This document shows positions 17,979 through 27,765 of a stretch of 64,000 bases of DNA, piece after piece. Source of the DNA: Paenibacillus glycinis (lineage in GTDB: Bacteria > Bacillota > Bacilli > Paenibacillales > Paenibacillaceae). The position numbers and the translations under genes are program-made. The DNA lies in contig NZ_JAAAMV010000017.1 of NCBI RefSeq assembly GCF_009909185.1, positions 186,001 through 250,000 on the forward strand, read 5' to 3'. The notes under the pieces were generated by a model that saw nothing but the letters and a program-made list of their open reading frames with translations, did no database searches and was not told the DNA's origin. Numbering within the stretch: position 1 is the stretch's first letter; the number at the start of each line of letters is the position of its first letter.

Positions 17979-19799
17979 ATGATGATGCTCAAAACGCATG
18001 CATGCGGAACATTGACGAAAGCGGACGTGGGCCAAACCGTTACGCTGAACGGCTGGGTACAGCGCCGCCGCGACCTTGGCGGCGTATTGTTCATTGACCT
18101 GCGCGACCGTACCGGTATCGTGCAAATCGTCTTCAACCCGGACTTCTCCGGCGACGCCCTGGCGATCGCGGACCGCGCCCGCAACGAATTCGTGCTGGCC
18201 GTTCGCGGCCAAGTGGTGGAGCGCGATGCCGATACCGTCAACGCGAACATCGCGACGGGCGAAATCGAGATCCGCGTAACGGACATCGAAATCATGAACG
18301 CGGCGAAGACGCCTCCGTTCCCGATCGAAGACGGCGTAGAAGTCGACGAGTCGCTTCGTCTGAAGTACCGCTATCTGGACCTGCGCCGCCCGGAAATGCA
18401 GAAAACGCTGCTGCTTCGCTCCAAGGCCGCGAAGGTATTCCGCGATTATCTCGACGGGCAAGGCTTCGTCGACGTCGAAACGCCGATTCTGACCAAAAGC
18501 ACGCCGGAGGGCGCGCGCGATTACCTCGTGCCGAGCCGCGTGCATCCGGGTGAATTCTTCGCCCTGCCGCAATCGCCGCAAATCTTCAAGCAGCTGCTCA
18601 TGGTCAGCGGCCTCGAGCGTTATTACCAAATCGCGCGCTGTTTCCGCGACGAAGACCTTCGCGCCGACCGTCAGCCGGAATTCACGCAGGTCGACATCGA
18701 GACCTCGTTCCTGTCCCAGGATCAACTGCTTGATCTCATGGAAGAGCTCGTCGTGATGCTGTTCAAGGAAACGATCAACGTGGACATCCCGCGTCCGTTC
18801 CAACGCATCACGCATGCGGACGCGATGAACAAATACGGTTCGGATAAACCGGATCTTCGTTTCGGCATGGAGATGGAAGACATCACCGACATCGTGGCGA
18901 CGAGCGACGTGAAAGTATTCGCGTCCGTATCGGCAAGCGGCGGCGTGGTCAAGGCGCTGAACGCCAAGGGCTGCGCGAGCTGGAGCCGCAAGGAGCTTGA
19001 CGACCTGCAGCCGTTCGCGGCGCGCTACGGCGGCAAAGGCCTCGCTTGGGTCACGGTGAAGGAAGGCGAATGGCGCGGCCCGATCGTCAAGTTCTTCAAG
19101 CCGGAGGAAATCGCGGCCATGACGGCGCGTCTCGGCGTCGAGGAAGGCGATCTGCTCCTGTTCTCCGCGGACAAGAAGAAAGTCGTGGCGGACGTGCTCG
19201 GCAATCTGCGTCTGAAAATCGGCAAGCAGCTTGGCTTGATCGACGAATCCAAGTTCAAATTGGAGTGGGTCGTCGACTTCCCGCTCCTCGGCTACGACGA
19301 AGAAGCGAAGCGCTACGTGGCGGAACACCATCCGTTCACGCGCCCGAACGAAGACGACCTGGCGCTATTCGAGACGAACCCGGGCGAGATCCGCGCGCAA
19401 GCGTACGACCTCGTGCTGAACGGCTACGAAGTGGGCGGCGGTTCGATGCGGATCTACAAACGCGACGTGCAGGAAATGATGTTCAAAGCGCTCGGCTTCT
19501 CGCTCGAGGAAGCGCATGAGAAATTCGGCTTCCTGCTCGATGCGTTCGATTACGGCACGCCTCCGCACGGCGGCTTCGCGTTCGGTTTCGACCGTCTCGT
19601 CATGCTGCTTGCCGGCCGCACGAACCTGCGCGAGACGATCGCGTTCCCGAAAACCGCGAGCGCGACGGACTTGCTCAGCGACGCGCCGTCCGAAGTCGAT
19701 ATCTCGCAGCTGCAGCAGCTTCATATCCGCACGATCCAGAAAGCGGCGAAGCAGACTGAGGCCGCGGCCGCGGGAACGGCGCCGGCTCCGCAAAACTAA
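17979..19799 (+). CDS. aspS: Aspartyl-tRNA synthetase, bacterial type
   Basis: Class II synthetase of 606 residues: N-terminal OB-fold anticodon domain (about 1-110), catalytic core with [18 protein letters not shown] (around residue 215), the bacterial GAD insertion (about 290-420) and the C-terminal catalytic part with [18 protein letters not shown] near residue 540. Three consecutive ATG codons open the frame; AGAGGAG lies about 13 bases before the first. Whether it is discriminating or also charges tRNA-Asn cannot be judged from the sequence by eye. Confidence 0.96.
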   Translation: MMMLKTHACGTLTKADVGQTVTLNGWVQRRRDLGGVLFIDLRDRTGIVQIVFNPDFSGDALAIADRARNEFVLAVRGQVVERDADTVNANIATGEIEIRVTDIEIMNAAKTPPFPIEDGVEVDESLRLKYRYLDLRRPEMQKTLLLRSKAAKVFRDYLDGQGFVDVETPILTKSTPEGARDYLVPSRVHPGEFFALPQSPQIFKQLLMVSGLERYYQIARCFRDEDLRADRQPEFTQVDIETSFLSQDQLLDLMEELVVMLFKETINVDIPRPFQRITHADAMNKYGSDKPDLRFGMEMEDITDIVATSDVKVFASVSASGGVVKALNAKGCASWSRKELDDLQPFAARYGGKGLAWVTVKEGEWRGPIVKFFKPEEIAAMTARLGVEEGDLLLFSADKKKVVADVLGNLRLKIGKQLGLIDESKFKLEWVVDFPLLGYDEEAKRYVAEHHPFTRPNEDDLALFETNPGEIRAQAYDLVLNGYEVGGGSMRIYKRDVQEMMFKALGFSLEEAHEKFGFLLDAFDYGTPPHGGFAFGFDRLVMLLAGRTNLRETIAFPKTASATDLLSDAPSEVDISQLQQLHIRTIQKAAKQTEAAAAGTAPAPQN

Positions 19800-19880
19800 T
19801 CCATGCCCCGGCTTTCGTCCGTCCCCCAGGCGGGCGGAAGCCGGATTCGTTATTTATTGCCTTTGGAGGTGCGTTTAATA

Positions 19881-20636
19881 ATGCTGCATCAATTTTCCCG
19901 GACGGAGCTGGCGATCGGCCCCGAGGGGTTGGATATAATGAGAGGGAGCACGGTTGCCGTGCTCGGCATCGGCGGCGTCGGGGCCATTGCCGCGGAAGCG
20001 CTCGCGAGGACCGGCGTCGGCCGCCTGATCCTGATCGATAAGGACGTCGTCGACATCACGAACATCAATCGCCAGATTCATGCGCTGACGACGACCGTCG
20101 GCCAGCCGAAGGCGGATCTGATGCGCGACCGGATCAAGCTGATCAATCCGGATTGCGACGCCATCTCGCTTCGCATGTTCTACACCGAAGAAACGTACGA
20201 GAAGCTGTTCGAGTACAAGCTGGATTACGTCGTCGACGCATCGGACACGATCATCTACAAGGTTCATTTGATCAAGCAATGCCTGGAGCGGAACATTCCG
20301 GTCATCTCCAGCATGGGGGCCGCGAATAAGATGGATCCTTCGCGGTTCCAGGTGGCGGATATTTCCAAGACGTCGATGGACCCGGTTGCCCGCGTCGTCC
20401 GCCAGAAACTGCGCAAGGAAGGCATCAAGCGGGGCGTGAAGGTCGTGTTCTCGACCGAAGAGCCGATGAAGCCGCGCGAGGACGTCACGCAGCGGATCGT
20501 GCCGGAGAACGCGCCGGAGATCCGCAAAGCGAAGCAGCCGCCCGCGAGCAACGCGTTCGTGCCGCCGGTGGCGGGCCTGATCATGGTCGGCGCGGTCGTG
20601 AAAGATTTGCTCGAAACGGGAGGAAAAGCCGAATGA
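19881..20636 (+). CDS. tcdA: tRNA threonylcarbamoyladenosine dehydratase (TcdA/YrvM)
   Basis: ATP-dependent E1-like enzyme that cyclises t6A-37 of tRNAs to ct6A. The 251-residue product has the nucleotide-binding GIGGVGAIAAEALARTGVG (around residue 28) and NINRQIHAL typical of the ThiF/MoeB fold. ATG at 19881 follows TTTGGAGGTG. It lies just after aspS, like B. subtilis yrvM, and its stop codon overlaps the next start by ATGA. Confidence 0.93.
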   Translation: MLHQFSRTELAIGPEGLDIMRGSTVAVLGIGGVGAIAAEALARTGVGRLILIDKDVVDITNINRQIHALTTTVGQPKADLMRDRIKLINPDCDAISLRMFYTEETYEKLFEYKLDYVVDASDTIIYKVHLIKQCLERNIPVISSMGAANKMDPSRFQVADISKTSMDPVARVVRQKLRKEGIKRGVKVVFSTEEPMKPREDVTQRIVPENAPEIRKAKQPPASNAFVPPVAGLIMVGAVVKDLLETGGKAE

Positions 20637-21292
20637 ACGTAGAGCTCATGAACAAACTCCGGCTTTCGCTCGATATGCGCGTCGCCCTGCTGGAAACGCC
20701 GGACGATTCGTACAAGGAAGCGCTCGGAGCGGAGGGCGCCGAACCGTTCAGCGAGATGGACGCCGGCACGTATGACTTCGTCATGCTGTTCGCCAAGGAC
20801 ATCGCCAGCTTGAACGAACATGCGCCCAAAGCGCTAAAAGCGGTGAAGAAGGAAGGGCTGCTTTGGATCTGCTATCCCAAAGGCACGTCCAAAATCAGAA
20901 CGGACATCAACCGCGACCGCGGCTGGAAAACGGTCAAGGAAGAAGGCTGGGAGGGCGTGTCGTTGGTCTCCGTCGACGATACCTGGTCGGCCATGCGCTT
21001 CCGCCCCGTCGGCCTCGTGCAGGCAGGCGCCAGAGCGAGCCGAGCGGCGGATGCGAGCCGCACGGCCGGCACGTCGGCGGTGAGGGAACTCGTCATCCCG
21101 GACGACGTCAAAGCGTCGCTCGCCGCAGCCCCCGAAGCGGAGGCGTTCTTCGCGGGGTTGGCGCAGTCGCACCGCAAGGAATACGTCCGCTGGATCAACG
21201 AAGCCAAGCAGGAAGTCACGCGCGCCAAGCGCATCGGCGAGATGACGGAGAAGCTGGGGCAGCAGCTGAAACGGCCTTCGGACAAGCTCTAA
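20633..21292 (+). CDS. DUF3052-like plus YdeI/OmdA domain protein
   Basis: A 219-residue protein of two parts. Residues 1-120 resemble DUF3052 (DFVMLFAKD, LLWICYPKGTSKI, DDTWSAMRFRP). Residues 140-215 match the YdeI/OmpD-associated (OmdA) domain, with LVIPDDVKASLAAAPEAEAFF and SHRKEYVRWINEAK. An Ala/Arg/Ser-rich linker joins them. OmdA domains have been linked to stress and bacteriocin protection, but the biochemical role is not established. The ATGA overlap with tcdA suggests coupled translation. Confidence 0.8.
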   Translation: MNVELMNKLRLSLDMRVALLETPDDSYKEALGAEGAEPFSEMDAGTYDFVMLFAKDIASLNEHAPKALKAVKKEGLLWICYPKGTSKIRTDINRDRGWKTVKEEGWEGVSLVSVDDTWSAMRFRPVGLVQAGARASRAADASRTAGTSAVRELVIPDDVKASLAAAPEAEAFFAGLAQSHRKEYVRWINEAKQEVTRAKRIGEMTEKLGQQLKRPSDKL

Positions 21293-21312
21293 TCGCTTAG
21301 GATGCTAGCGCA

Positions 21313-21355
21313 AAACAGGTTTATCGGATCACGATCCGATAAACCTGTTTTTTTG
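21313..21355. terminator. Very strong bidirectional terminator
   Basis: An 18-bp perfect inverted repeat (21313-21330 and 21333-21350) with T on the plus side and A on the other. It separates the hisS-to-OmdA group from the Nramp gene. Confidence 0.93.
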
Positions 21356-21385
21356 TTACAAGCCACGAAATTTGTCCCAGTCAAC

Positions 21386-21424
21386 AAAAGTTTCCTTGAT
21401 GAAACTTTTTTGGTGTTGTACAAT
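21386..21424 (+). promoter_or_regulatory. Nramp gene promoter with overlapping palindromic operator
   Basis: AAAAGTTTC (21386-21394) and GAAACTTTT (21401-21409) form a perfect 9-bp palindrome with a six-base centre. The -35 TTGATG (21396-21401) lies in its centre, and TACAAT (21419-21424) follows after 17 bases. The AGTTTCCTT element resembles MntR operators of bacilli, so Mn-dependent repression is likely but inferred. Confidence 0.65.
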
Positions 21425-21508
21425 GAAATCAGGAAACAATGGTTTACCGCCTGCATATGTGTAGGTAGTGACATAACATACAAAACGATCACGAAGAGGT
21501 GAAAGGCA

Positions 21509-22858
21509 ATGAGCACCAATCAACCGGCACCGGTTACCCGAGAGAGCGGCTGGAGGCAATCCCGAACCCAGAATTCGCTTCCGGAAGTATATCGATCGAT
21601 GAAGATCCCGAAGCACGGCTCCTGGTTTCGAAAATTTCTCGCCTTCGCGGGACCGGGTTACTTGGTCGCCGTAGGCTACATGGATCCCGGCAACTGGGCG
21701 ACGGATCTGGCAGGCGGATCGAAATTCGGTTATTCGCTGCTGGCCGTCATCCTGCTTTCTAACCTTATGGCGATTCTGCTCCAAGCGCTCGCCGGCAAGC
21801 TCGGCATCGTGACGGGACGCGACCTTGCGCAGGCTTGCAAGGATCATTACAGCAAGCCGGTAGCGATGTCGTTGTGGGTGCTCTGCGAGCTTGCCATCGC
21901 GGCCTGCGACCTTGCCGAAGTCATCGGATCGGCGATCGCCCTTAATCTATTGTTCGGCATCCCGCTGGTTGCCGGGGTAATATTAACCGTATTGGACGTG
22001 CTTCTCGTCCTGCTGCTGCAAAATAAAGGCTTTCGTTTTATCGAGTCGCTCGTCATCGTGCTGATCGTGACCATCGGCGGTTGTTTCCTGATCGAGATGT
22101 TCTGGTCGCAACCGCAAGTCGGCGAGGTCATGAAGGGCTTTATTCCGAGCACGGAGATCGTTTCGAATCCGGCCATGCTTTACATTGCGATCGGCATCCT
22201 GGGCGCGACGGTCATGCCGCATAATTTATACCTGCACTCCTCCATCGTTCAAACGAGGCAGTACGACCAGACCGAGCTCGGCAAACGCCAAGCCATCAAA
22301 TACGCGACCTGGGATTCGACCATCGCATTGTTTTTTGCCTTGTTCATCAACGCGGCGATTCTCATCATCGCGGCCTCGACGTTCCATACCGCGGGACATA
22401 CGGACGTCGCCGAGATCGGGGAAGCTTACCATCTGCTGTCGCCGATGCTGGGAACGGCGGCGGCGAGCATCCTGTTCGGCGTGGCGCTGCTGGCATCGGG
22501 CCAGAACTCGACGCTGACGGGCACGCTGGCCGGCCAAATCGTCATGGAGGGCTTTCTTAACATCCGGCTCAAACCATGGCTGAGGCGGTTGATTACGCGG
22601 ATGATCGCGGTCATTCCCGCGGTGATCGTCACCTGGCTGTACGGCGCAAGCGGCACGGCGGATCTGCTCATCTTGAGCCAGGTCATCCTGTCCTTGCAGC
22701 TGAGCTTCGCGGTCATCCCGCTCGTGAAATTCACGAGCGACAAGAAGAAGATGGGCAGCTTCGCCAATCCGCTCTGGCTGAAAGTGCTGGCTTGGTTCGT
22801 GGCCGTCGTCATCGCCGGACTGAATATTTACCTGCTGTACCAAACCTTTGCCGGTTAA
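21509..22858 (+). CDS. mntH: Nramp-family divalent metal transporter
   Basis: Proton-coupled Mn(II)/Fe(II) importer, 449 residues and about 11 predicted helices. Helix 1 has the metal-site motif [10 protein letters not shown] around residue 59, and helix 6 carries [13 protein letters not shown] around residue 232, including the conserved Met that favours Mn and Fe. An N-terminal cytoplasmic tail of about 40 residues precedes helix 1. ATG follows AGAGGTGAAAGG. The gene stands alone between two terminators. Confidence 0.93.
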   Translation: MSTNQPAPVTRESGWRQSRTQNSLPEVYRSMKIPKHGSWFRKFLAFAGPGYLVAVGYMDPGNWATDLAGGSKFGYSLLAVILLSNLMAILLQALAGKLGIVTGRDLAQACKDHYSKPVAMSLWVLCELAIAACDLAEVIGSAIALNLLFGIPLVAGVILTVLDVLLVLLLQNKGFRFIESLVIVLIVTIGGCFLIEMFWSQPQVGEVMKGFIPSTEIVSNPAMLYIAIGILGATVMPHNLYLHSSIVQTRQYDQTELGKRQAIKYATWDSTIALFFALFINAAILIIAASTFHTAGHTDVAEIGEAYHLLSPMLGTAAASILFGVALLASGQNSTLTGTLAGQIVMEGFLNIRLKPWLRRLITRMIAVIPAVIVTWLYGASGTADLLILSQVILSLQLSFAVIPLVKFTSDKKKMGSFANPLWLKVLAWFVAVVIAGLNIYLLYQTFAG

Positions 22859-22873
22859 ACCGAGCGAATACGG

Positions 22874-22908
22874 GAAGCCTTCTCCGTGCGGAGAGGGCTT
22901 CTTTCTTG
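22874..22908 (+). terminator. Terminator after the Nramp gene
   Basis: GAAGCC-T-TCTCC (22874-22885) pairs with GGAGA-G-GGCTTC (22890-22901), then TTTCTT. Confidence 0.85.
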
Positions 22909-22974
22909 TTCGGGCGACCATGGCGAACGTGTGTGCTTGTATGATATGATAGTCCGGAAAGGAACGTGATTCGG

Positions 22975-24279
22975 ATGGATTTATTTACCTACTGCCAAGA
23001 GGAAGAGCAGCCGCGGGCGAAGCTGCTCGCGGATCGGATGCGACCCCAAACCATAGACGAGTACATCGGCCAGCGCGAGGTCGTGGGCCCGGGCAAGCTG
23101 CTCCGCAGGGCGATCGAGGGGGACCAAGTGTCCTCCATCCTTCTGTACGGTCCGCCCGGCTGCGGCAAGACGACGCTTGCGCATATTATATCCAAACGGA
23201 CGCAAGGCGATTTCGTGAAATTAAACGCGGTCGAAGCGTCGGTGAAAGACGTCCGCGCCGTGATCGACCAGGCCAAGATGACGAAATCGATGTACGGCCG
23301 CAAAACGATTCTTTTTCTCGACGAGGTTCACCGCTTCAACGCCTCCAGGCAGGATGCGCTGCTGCCGGCGGTCGAACAGGGCATCATCGTGTTCATCGGC
23401 GCCACGACGGAGAATCCGTTCCATTACGTGAACGGCGCGCTGCTATCCCGTTCGACCTTGTTCCAATTGGAGGCATTGACCCGGGAGGACGCGCTGGAAG
23501 CCATGCGCCGCGCGCTTGCCGATCCTGCGCGAGGGCTCGGATTCATGAAGCTCCAAGTCGAAGAAGAGGCGCTTCAGCACATCGCCTCCATGGCGGGAGG
23601 CGACATTCGCCGCGCGCTTAACGCGCTGGAGCTGGCCGCCGTGACGACGCCGTCCCAGCATGACGGATCCGTGATCGTCACGCTTGAGGTCGCCGAGGAA
23701 TCGATCCGCAAGCCTACGATCCGCGCCGACGAATCGACGCAATACGACGTGCTTTCCGCTTTCCATAAGAGCGTCAGGGGCTCGAGCGACGCGGCGCTGT
23801 TTTGGTTCCTGTACGCCGTCGAGAAACTCGGCATGGACCCCATGACATTCGTTCGCCGCTTGATCGTGGCCTGCAGCGAAGATATCGGGCTGGCCAACCC
23901 GCAGGCTATGGTGCAGGCCGTGACGGCGATGGACGCTTACCATAAGATCGGCTGGCCGGAAGCCAAATACAATATCGCGCAGGCGATCCTGTTCGCGGTG
24001 GAGAGTCCCAAGTCCAACGCGGCCGCGGTGGCGATCGGCAACGTCATGCAAACGATCGAGCGCATCGGTTCGGCCGAAGTGCCGCTTCATCTCCGCGATA
24101 CGCACTACAGCGGCGCCGAGAAGCTTGGCCACGTGGGCTATCAATACCCGCACGATTTCCCCGGCCATTACGTGAAACAGGCTTATTTGCCCGAGCGGAT
24201 CGCCCATAAGAAGTTTTATCAAGCGACGCAGCAAGGAATGGAAGACAAGATTCGTCAAAACCAAGAACGGCGAAAATAA
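22975..24279 (+). CDS. rarA: Replication-associated recombination ATPase RarA
   Basis: AAA+ ATPase of the RarA/MgsA/WRNIP1 family acting at stalled forks with SSB. The 434-residue protein has Walker A GPPGCGKTTLAH (around residue 60), Walker B LFLDEVHRF (around 111), sensor 1 GATTENP, and the C-terminal tetramerisation region with DTHYSGAEKLGHVGYQYPHD. ATG at 22975 is preferred because AAAGGA lies eleven bases upstream; GTG at 22966 is too close. This matches B. subtilis yrvN, next to cymR. Confidence 0.95.
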   Translation: MDLFTYCQEEEQPRAKLLADRMRPQTIDEYIGQREVVGPGKLLRRAIEGDQVSSILLYGPPGCGKTTLAHIISKRTQGDFVKLNAVEASVKDVRAVIDQAKMTKSMYGRKTILFLDEVHRFNASRQDALLPAVEQGIIVFIGATTENPFHYVNGALLSRSTLFQLEALTREDALEAMRRALADPARGLGFMKLQVEEEALQHIASMAGGDIRRALNALELAAVTTPSQHDGSVIVTLEVAEESIRKPTIRADESTQYDVLSAFHKSVRGSSDAALFWFLYAVEKLGMDPMTFVRRLIVACSEDIGLANPQAMVQAVTAMDAYHKIGWPEAKYNIAQAILFAVESPKSNAAAVAIGNVMQTIERIGSAEVPLHLRDTHYSGAEKLGHVGYQYPHDFPGHYVKQAYLPERIAHKKFYQATQQGMEDKIRQNQERRK

Positions 24280-24437
24280 CACCGGATTGTTCTCAAATCG
24301 CATAAACGGTAGCTGGAGCGCGAAAACAGCGCATAAAGGCCGACCTTTACCGAATAAACATGAGTATAACCCGAATACGGGCCAGAAGGTGGGATGGCGG
24401 CATTTGACGTAAAGAGACGTCATCGTCTAATGTAGTA

Positions 24438-24456
24438 TTATAAAGGAACTTTATAA
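24438..24456. repeat. Palindrome TTATAAAG-GAA-CTTTATAA upstream of the CorC-type gene
   Basis: Perfect 8-bp arms (24438-24445 and 24449-24456) with a three-base centre, about 15 bases before the ribosome binding site of the leader frame. An AT-rich operator or 5'-end hairpin is possible. Confidence 0.55.
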
Positions 24457-24485
24457 ATTTCAATTCCCTGAAGGAGGTGCACCTG

Positions 24486-24539
24486 TTGGTCGTGATTGCG
24501 GCTTTAGGCGCGAACGGCAAACAGGGAATCGTTGAGTAG
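24486..24539 (+). CDS. Putative 17-residue leader peptide, overlapping the downstream start
   Basis: A near-perfect AAGGAGG (24471-24477) precedes a TTG at 24486 by eight bases. The frame has 17 codons (beginning MVVIAALGANGKQG) and stops at 24537-24539. The downstream CBS/CorC gene begins at TTG 24532 in another frame, inside the end of this one, and has a much weaker site of its own. This looks like translational coupling. It is too short to recognise by homology. Confidence 0.5.
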   Translation: MVVIAALGANGKQGIVE

Positions 24540-25893
24540 TGACCCGTTACCCATATTGTGGAGCATCTTATTGATTTTCGTGCTCGTTTTTTTGAACGGA
24601 TTTTTCGTTGCCGCCGAGTTTGCCATGGTCAAAGTAAGAAGCAGCCGCATCGATACGCTCGTGCAGGACGGCAATCGCCGGGCGCGCTTCGCATCCGCGC
24701 TGACGACCAATTTGGACGCCTATTTGTCGGCTTGCCAATTGGGCATCACGCTCGCTTCGCTCGGACTTGGCTGGGTAGGGGAACCTACCATCTCGCATTT
24801 AATCGAGCCCTTGCTTGAGAAGCTCCACTTCACCCCCGTCGCCATATCGACGGTATCGTTTATCATCGCCTTCTCCGTCATTACGATTTTTCATATCGTG
24901 CTCGGCGAGCTGGCTCCCAAGACGTATGCGATCCGCAAGGCGGAAGCCGTGACGCTGTGGACGGCCGTGCCGTTGATCGTATTTCACAAAGTGATGTACC
25001 CGTTCATTTATCTCTTGAACGGCATGGCGAACCGGATGCTGAAGAGCATCGGCATCGAACCAGCAGCCGAGCATGAGTCGGCCCATACGGAAGAAGAAAT
25101 CCGCATTTTGATGAAGGAAAGCCACAAATCCGGATTAATCGACAATACGGAGCTGACGCTGGTCGACAATATTTTCGATTTTGCCGAAACCCATGCCAGA
25201 GAAATCATGATTCCACGCACCGAGATGATTTGTCTGTACGCCAACCTGTCTTTCGAGGAAAACCAGGCGATTGCGCTGAAGGAAATGCATACCCGTTATC
25301 CCGTATGCGACAAGGACAAAGACAACATCATCGGCTTTATTCATATAAAAGACCTGTTGAAAGTGACGCATCAGGGGATTCACGACATCCGTCACATCAC
25401 CCGTCCGATGACGACGGTGCCGGATTCGATGCATATCAGCTCGCTGCTCAAGCTGATGCAGAAGAAGAAGACGCAAATCGCCATCCTCATCGACGAATAC
25501 GGCGGAACGTCCGGCTTGGTCACGTTGGAAGACATCATGGAAGAAATCGTCGGCGAAATCCAGGACGAATTCGACGAGGAACGCGCGGACATCGAAGCGA
25601 AGGAAGATGGCACACATTCCATTAACGGCATGATGCTGATCGAAGAAGTGAACAGCTACTTCGGAACGGAGATCGAAAGCGACGATTACGATACGATCGG
25701 CGGCTGGATGTACGCGCAGATCGAGAACCCGCCTTCGAAGGGACAACGCATCGTCTATCCGGTCGGCTTCGAATTCATTATCGAGGAGACGGATCATCTT
25801 CGCATATCGCGGATTCACATCCGCAAACGGACTATCGAGGAAGAAGAAGCCGCCATCGTGCAGGAAGAAGAGTTTCAAGCCGAGACGGGCTAA
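24532..25893 (+). CDS. Hemolysin-type CBS/CorC-domain membrane transporter
   Basis: A 453-residue protein: DUF21/CNNM membrane domain with four helices (about 1-200, including LNGFFVAAEFAMVKVRSSRID), two CBS domains (about 215-335, with MIPRTEMICL and DEYGGTSGLVTLEDIMEEIVGEIQDEFD), and a C-terminal CorC_HlyC domain. Relatives include MpfA and CorC, linked to Mg or Na export. The gene replaces what in B. subtilis is a direct rarA-cymR neighbourhood. The TTG start at 24532 overlaps a leader frame; no better start is visible before the first helix. Confidence 0.9.
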   Translation: MSSDPLPILWSILLIFVLVFLNGFFVAAEFAMVKVRSSRIDTLVQDGNRRARFASALTTNLDAYLSACQLGITLASLGLGWVGEPTISHLIEPLLEKLHFTPVAISTVSFIIAFSVITIFHIVLGELAPKTYAIRKAEAVTLWTAVPLIVFHKVMYPFIYLLNGMANRMLKSIGIEPAAEHESAHTEEEIRILMKESHKSGLIDNTELTLVDNIFDFAETHAREIMIPRTEMICLYANLSFEENQAIALKEMHTRYPVCDKDKDNIIGFIHIKDLLKVTHQGIHDIRHITRPMTTVPDSMHISSLLKLMQKKKTQIAILIDEYGGTSGLVTLEDIMEEIVGEIQDEFDEERADIEAKEDGTHSINGMMLIEEVNSYFGTEIESDDYDTIGGWMYAQIENPPSKGQRIVYPVGFEFIIEETDHLRISRIHIRKRTIEEEEAAIVQEEEFQAETG

Positions 25894-25935
25894 GTCGCGC
25901 TCTCCCCGGATAAATCGCAAACGTAGCAGCGCATA

Positions 25936-25971
25936 AAAAAGAGGCGTTCGAATCATCGAACGCCTCTTTTT
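25936..25971. terminator. Bidirectional terminator between convergent genes
   Basis: GAGGCGTTCGA (25941-25951) and TCGAACGCCTC (25956-25966), with five A before and five T after. It serves the CorC-type gene and mnmA. Confidence 0.93.
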
Positions 25972-25984
25972 GCATCTATAAACG

Positions 25985-27148
<1,164 letters not shown>

Positions 27149-27221
27149 CTATTGTATCACACTTTTACCGCACACTTCATGTCGGTTTTCATGAAAGTGT
27201 CATCGTTTTTTCAACATATTG

Positions 27222-27250
27222 TTGCGCGGTTATGTTAACATAGATATGAT
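27222..27250 (+). promoter_or_regulatory. cymR promoter with palindrome in the spacer
   Basis: TTGCGC (27222-27227), 17 bases, TATGAT (27245-27250). A perfect 12-bp palindrome TATGTTAACATA (27231-27242) occupies the spacer, and CAACATATTGTTG (27212-27224) touches the -35. Both could bind a dimeric regulator. Confidence 0.65.
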
Positions 27251-27332
27251 ATGGGAATACCATGAATTGTAATCTATTACCATCCGGAACCTTTAAATAA
27301 GAGATCGTTTCGTCGGAGAAGAGGTGTTCGAT

Positions 27333-27752
27333 TTGAAAATTTCAACGAAAGGCCGATACGGCCTGACCATCATGATGGAGCTCGCCGGCAAATTCGGGGA
27401 AGGTCCGACTTCGCTGAAGAGCATCGCGGAGCGCAATCAATTATCGGAGCACTATTTGGAGCAGCTGATCGCGCCGCTGCGGAACGCGGGGTTGGTCAAG
27501 AGTATTCGTGGCGCTTACGGCGGCTATATCCTGTCCAAGGAACCGCATGAGATTACGTCCGGGGACGTGATCCGGATTCTCGAAGGCCCGATATCGCCCG
27601 TCGATTTCACGGAAGAAGACGATCCGGCCAAGCGCAACCTGTGGCTGAGGATCCGCAACAGCATCGCCGAAGTGCTTGATTCGACGACGCTCGCGGACCT
27701 TGTCTCGTACAAGGAAGAGATCCGGCAGGACTCTTACATGTTTTATATCTGA
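27333..27752 (+). CDS. cymR: Rrf2-family cysteine metabolism repressor CymR
   Basis: A 139-residue winged-helix regulator. In B. subtilis CymR forms a complex with CysK and represses cysteine and sulfur uptake genes when cysteine is abundant. The sequence is collinear with it: MKISTKGRYGLTIMMEL, LSEHYLEQLIAPLRNAGLVKS, GAYGGYIL and the C-terminal YMFYI. It has no cysteine, so it is not an Fe-S sensing IscR type. TTG at 27333 is chosen because GAGGTG ends six bases upstream and it gives the expected MKIS start. The desulfurase gene follows after 13 bases. Confidence 0.95.
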   Translation: MKISTKGRYGLTIMMELAGKFGEGPTSLKSIAERNQLSEHYLEQLIAPLRNAGLVKSIRGAYGGYILSKEPHEITSGDVIRILEGPISPVDFTEEDDPAKRNLWLRIRNSIAEVLDSTTLADLVSYKEEIRQDSYMFYI

Positions 27753-27765
27753 GGATGATGAGACC

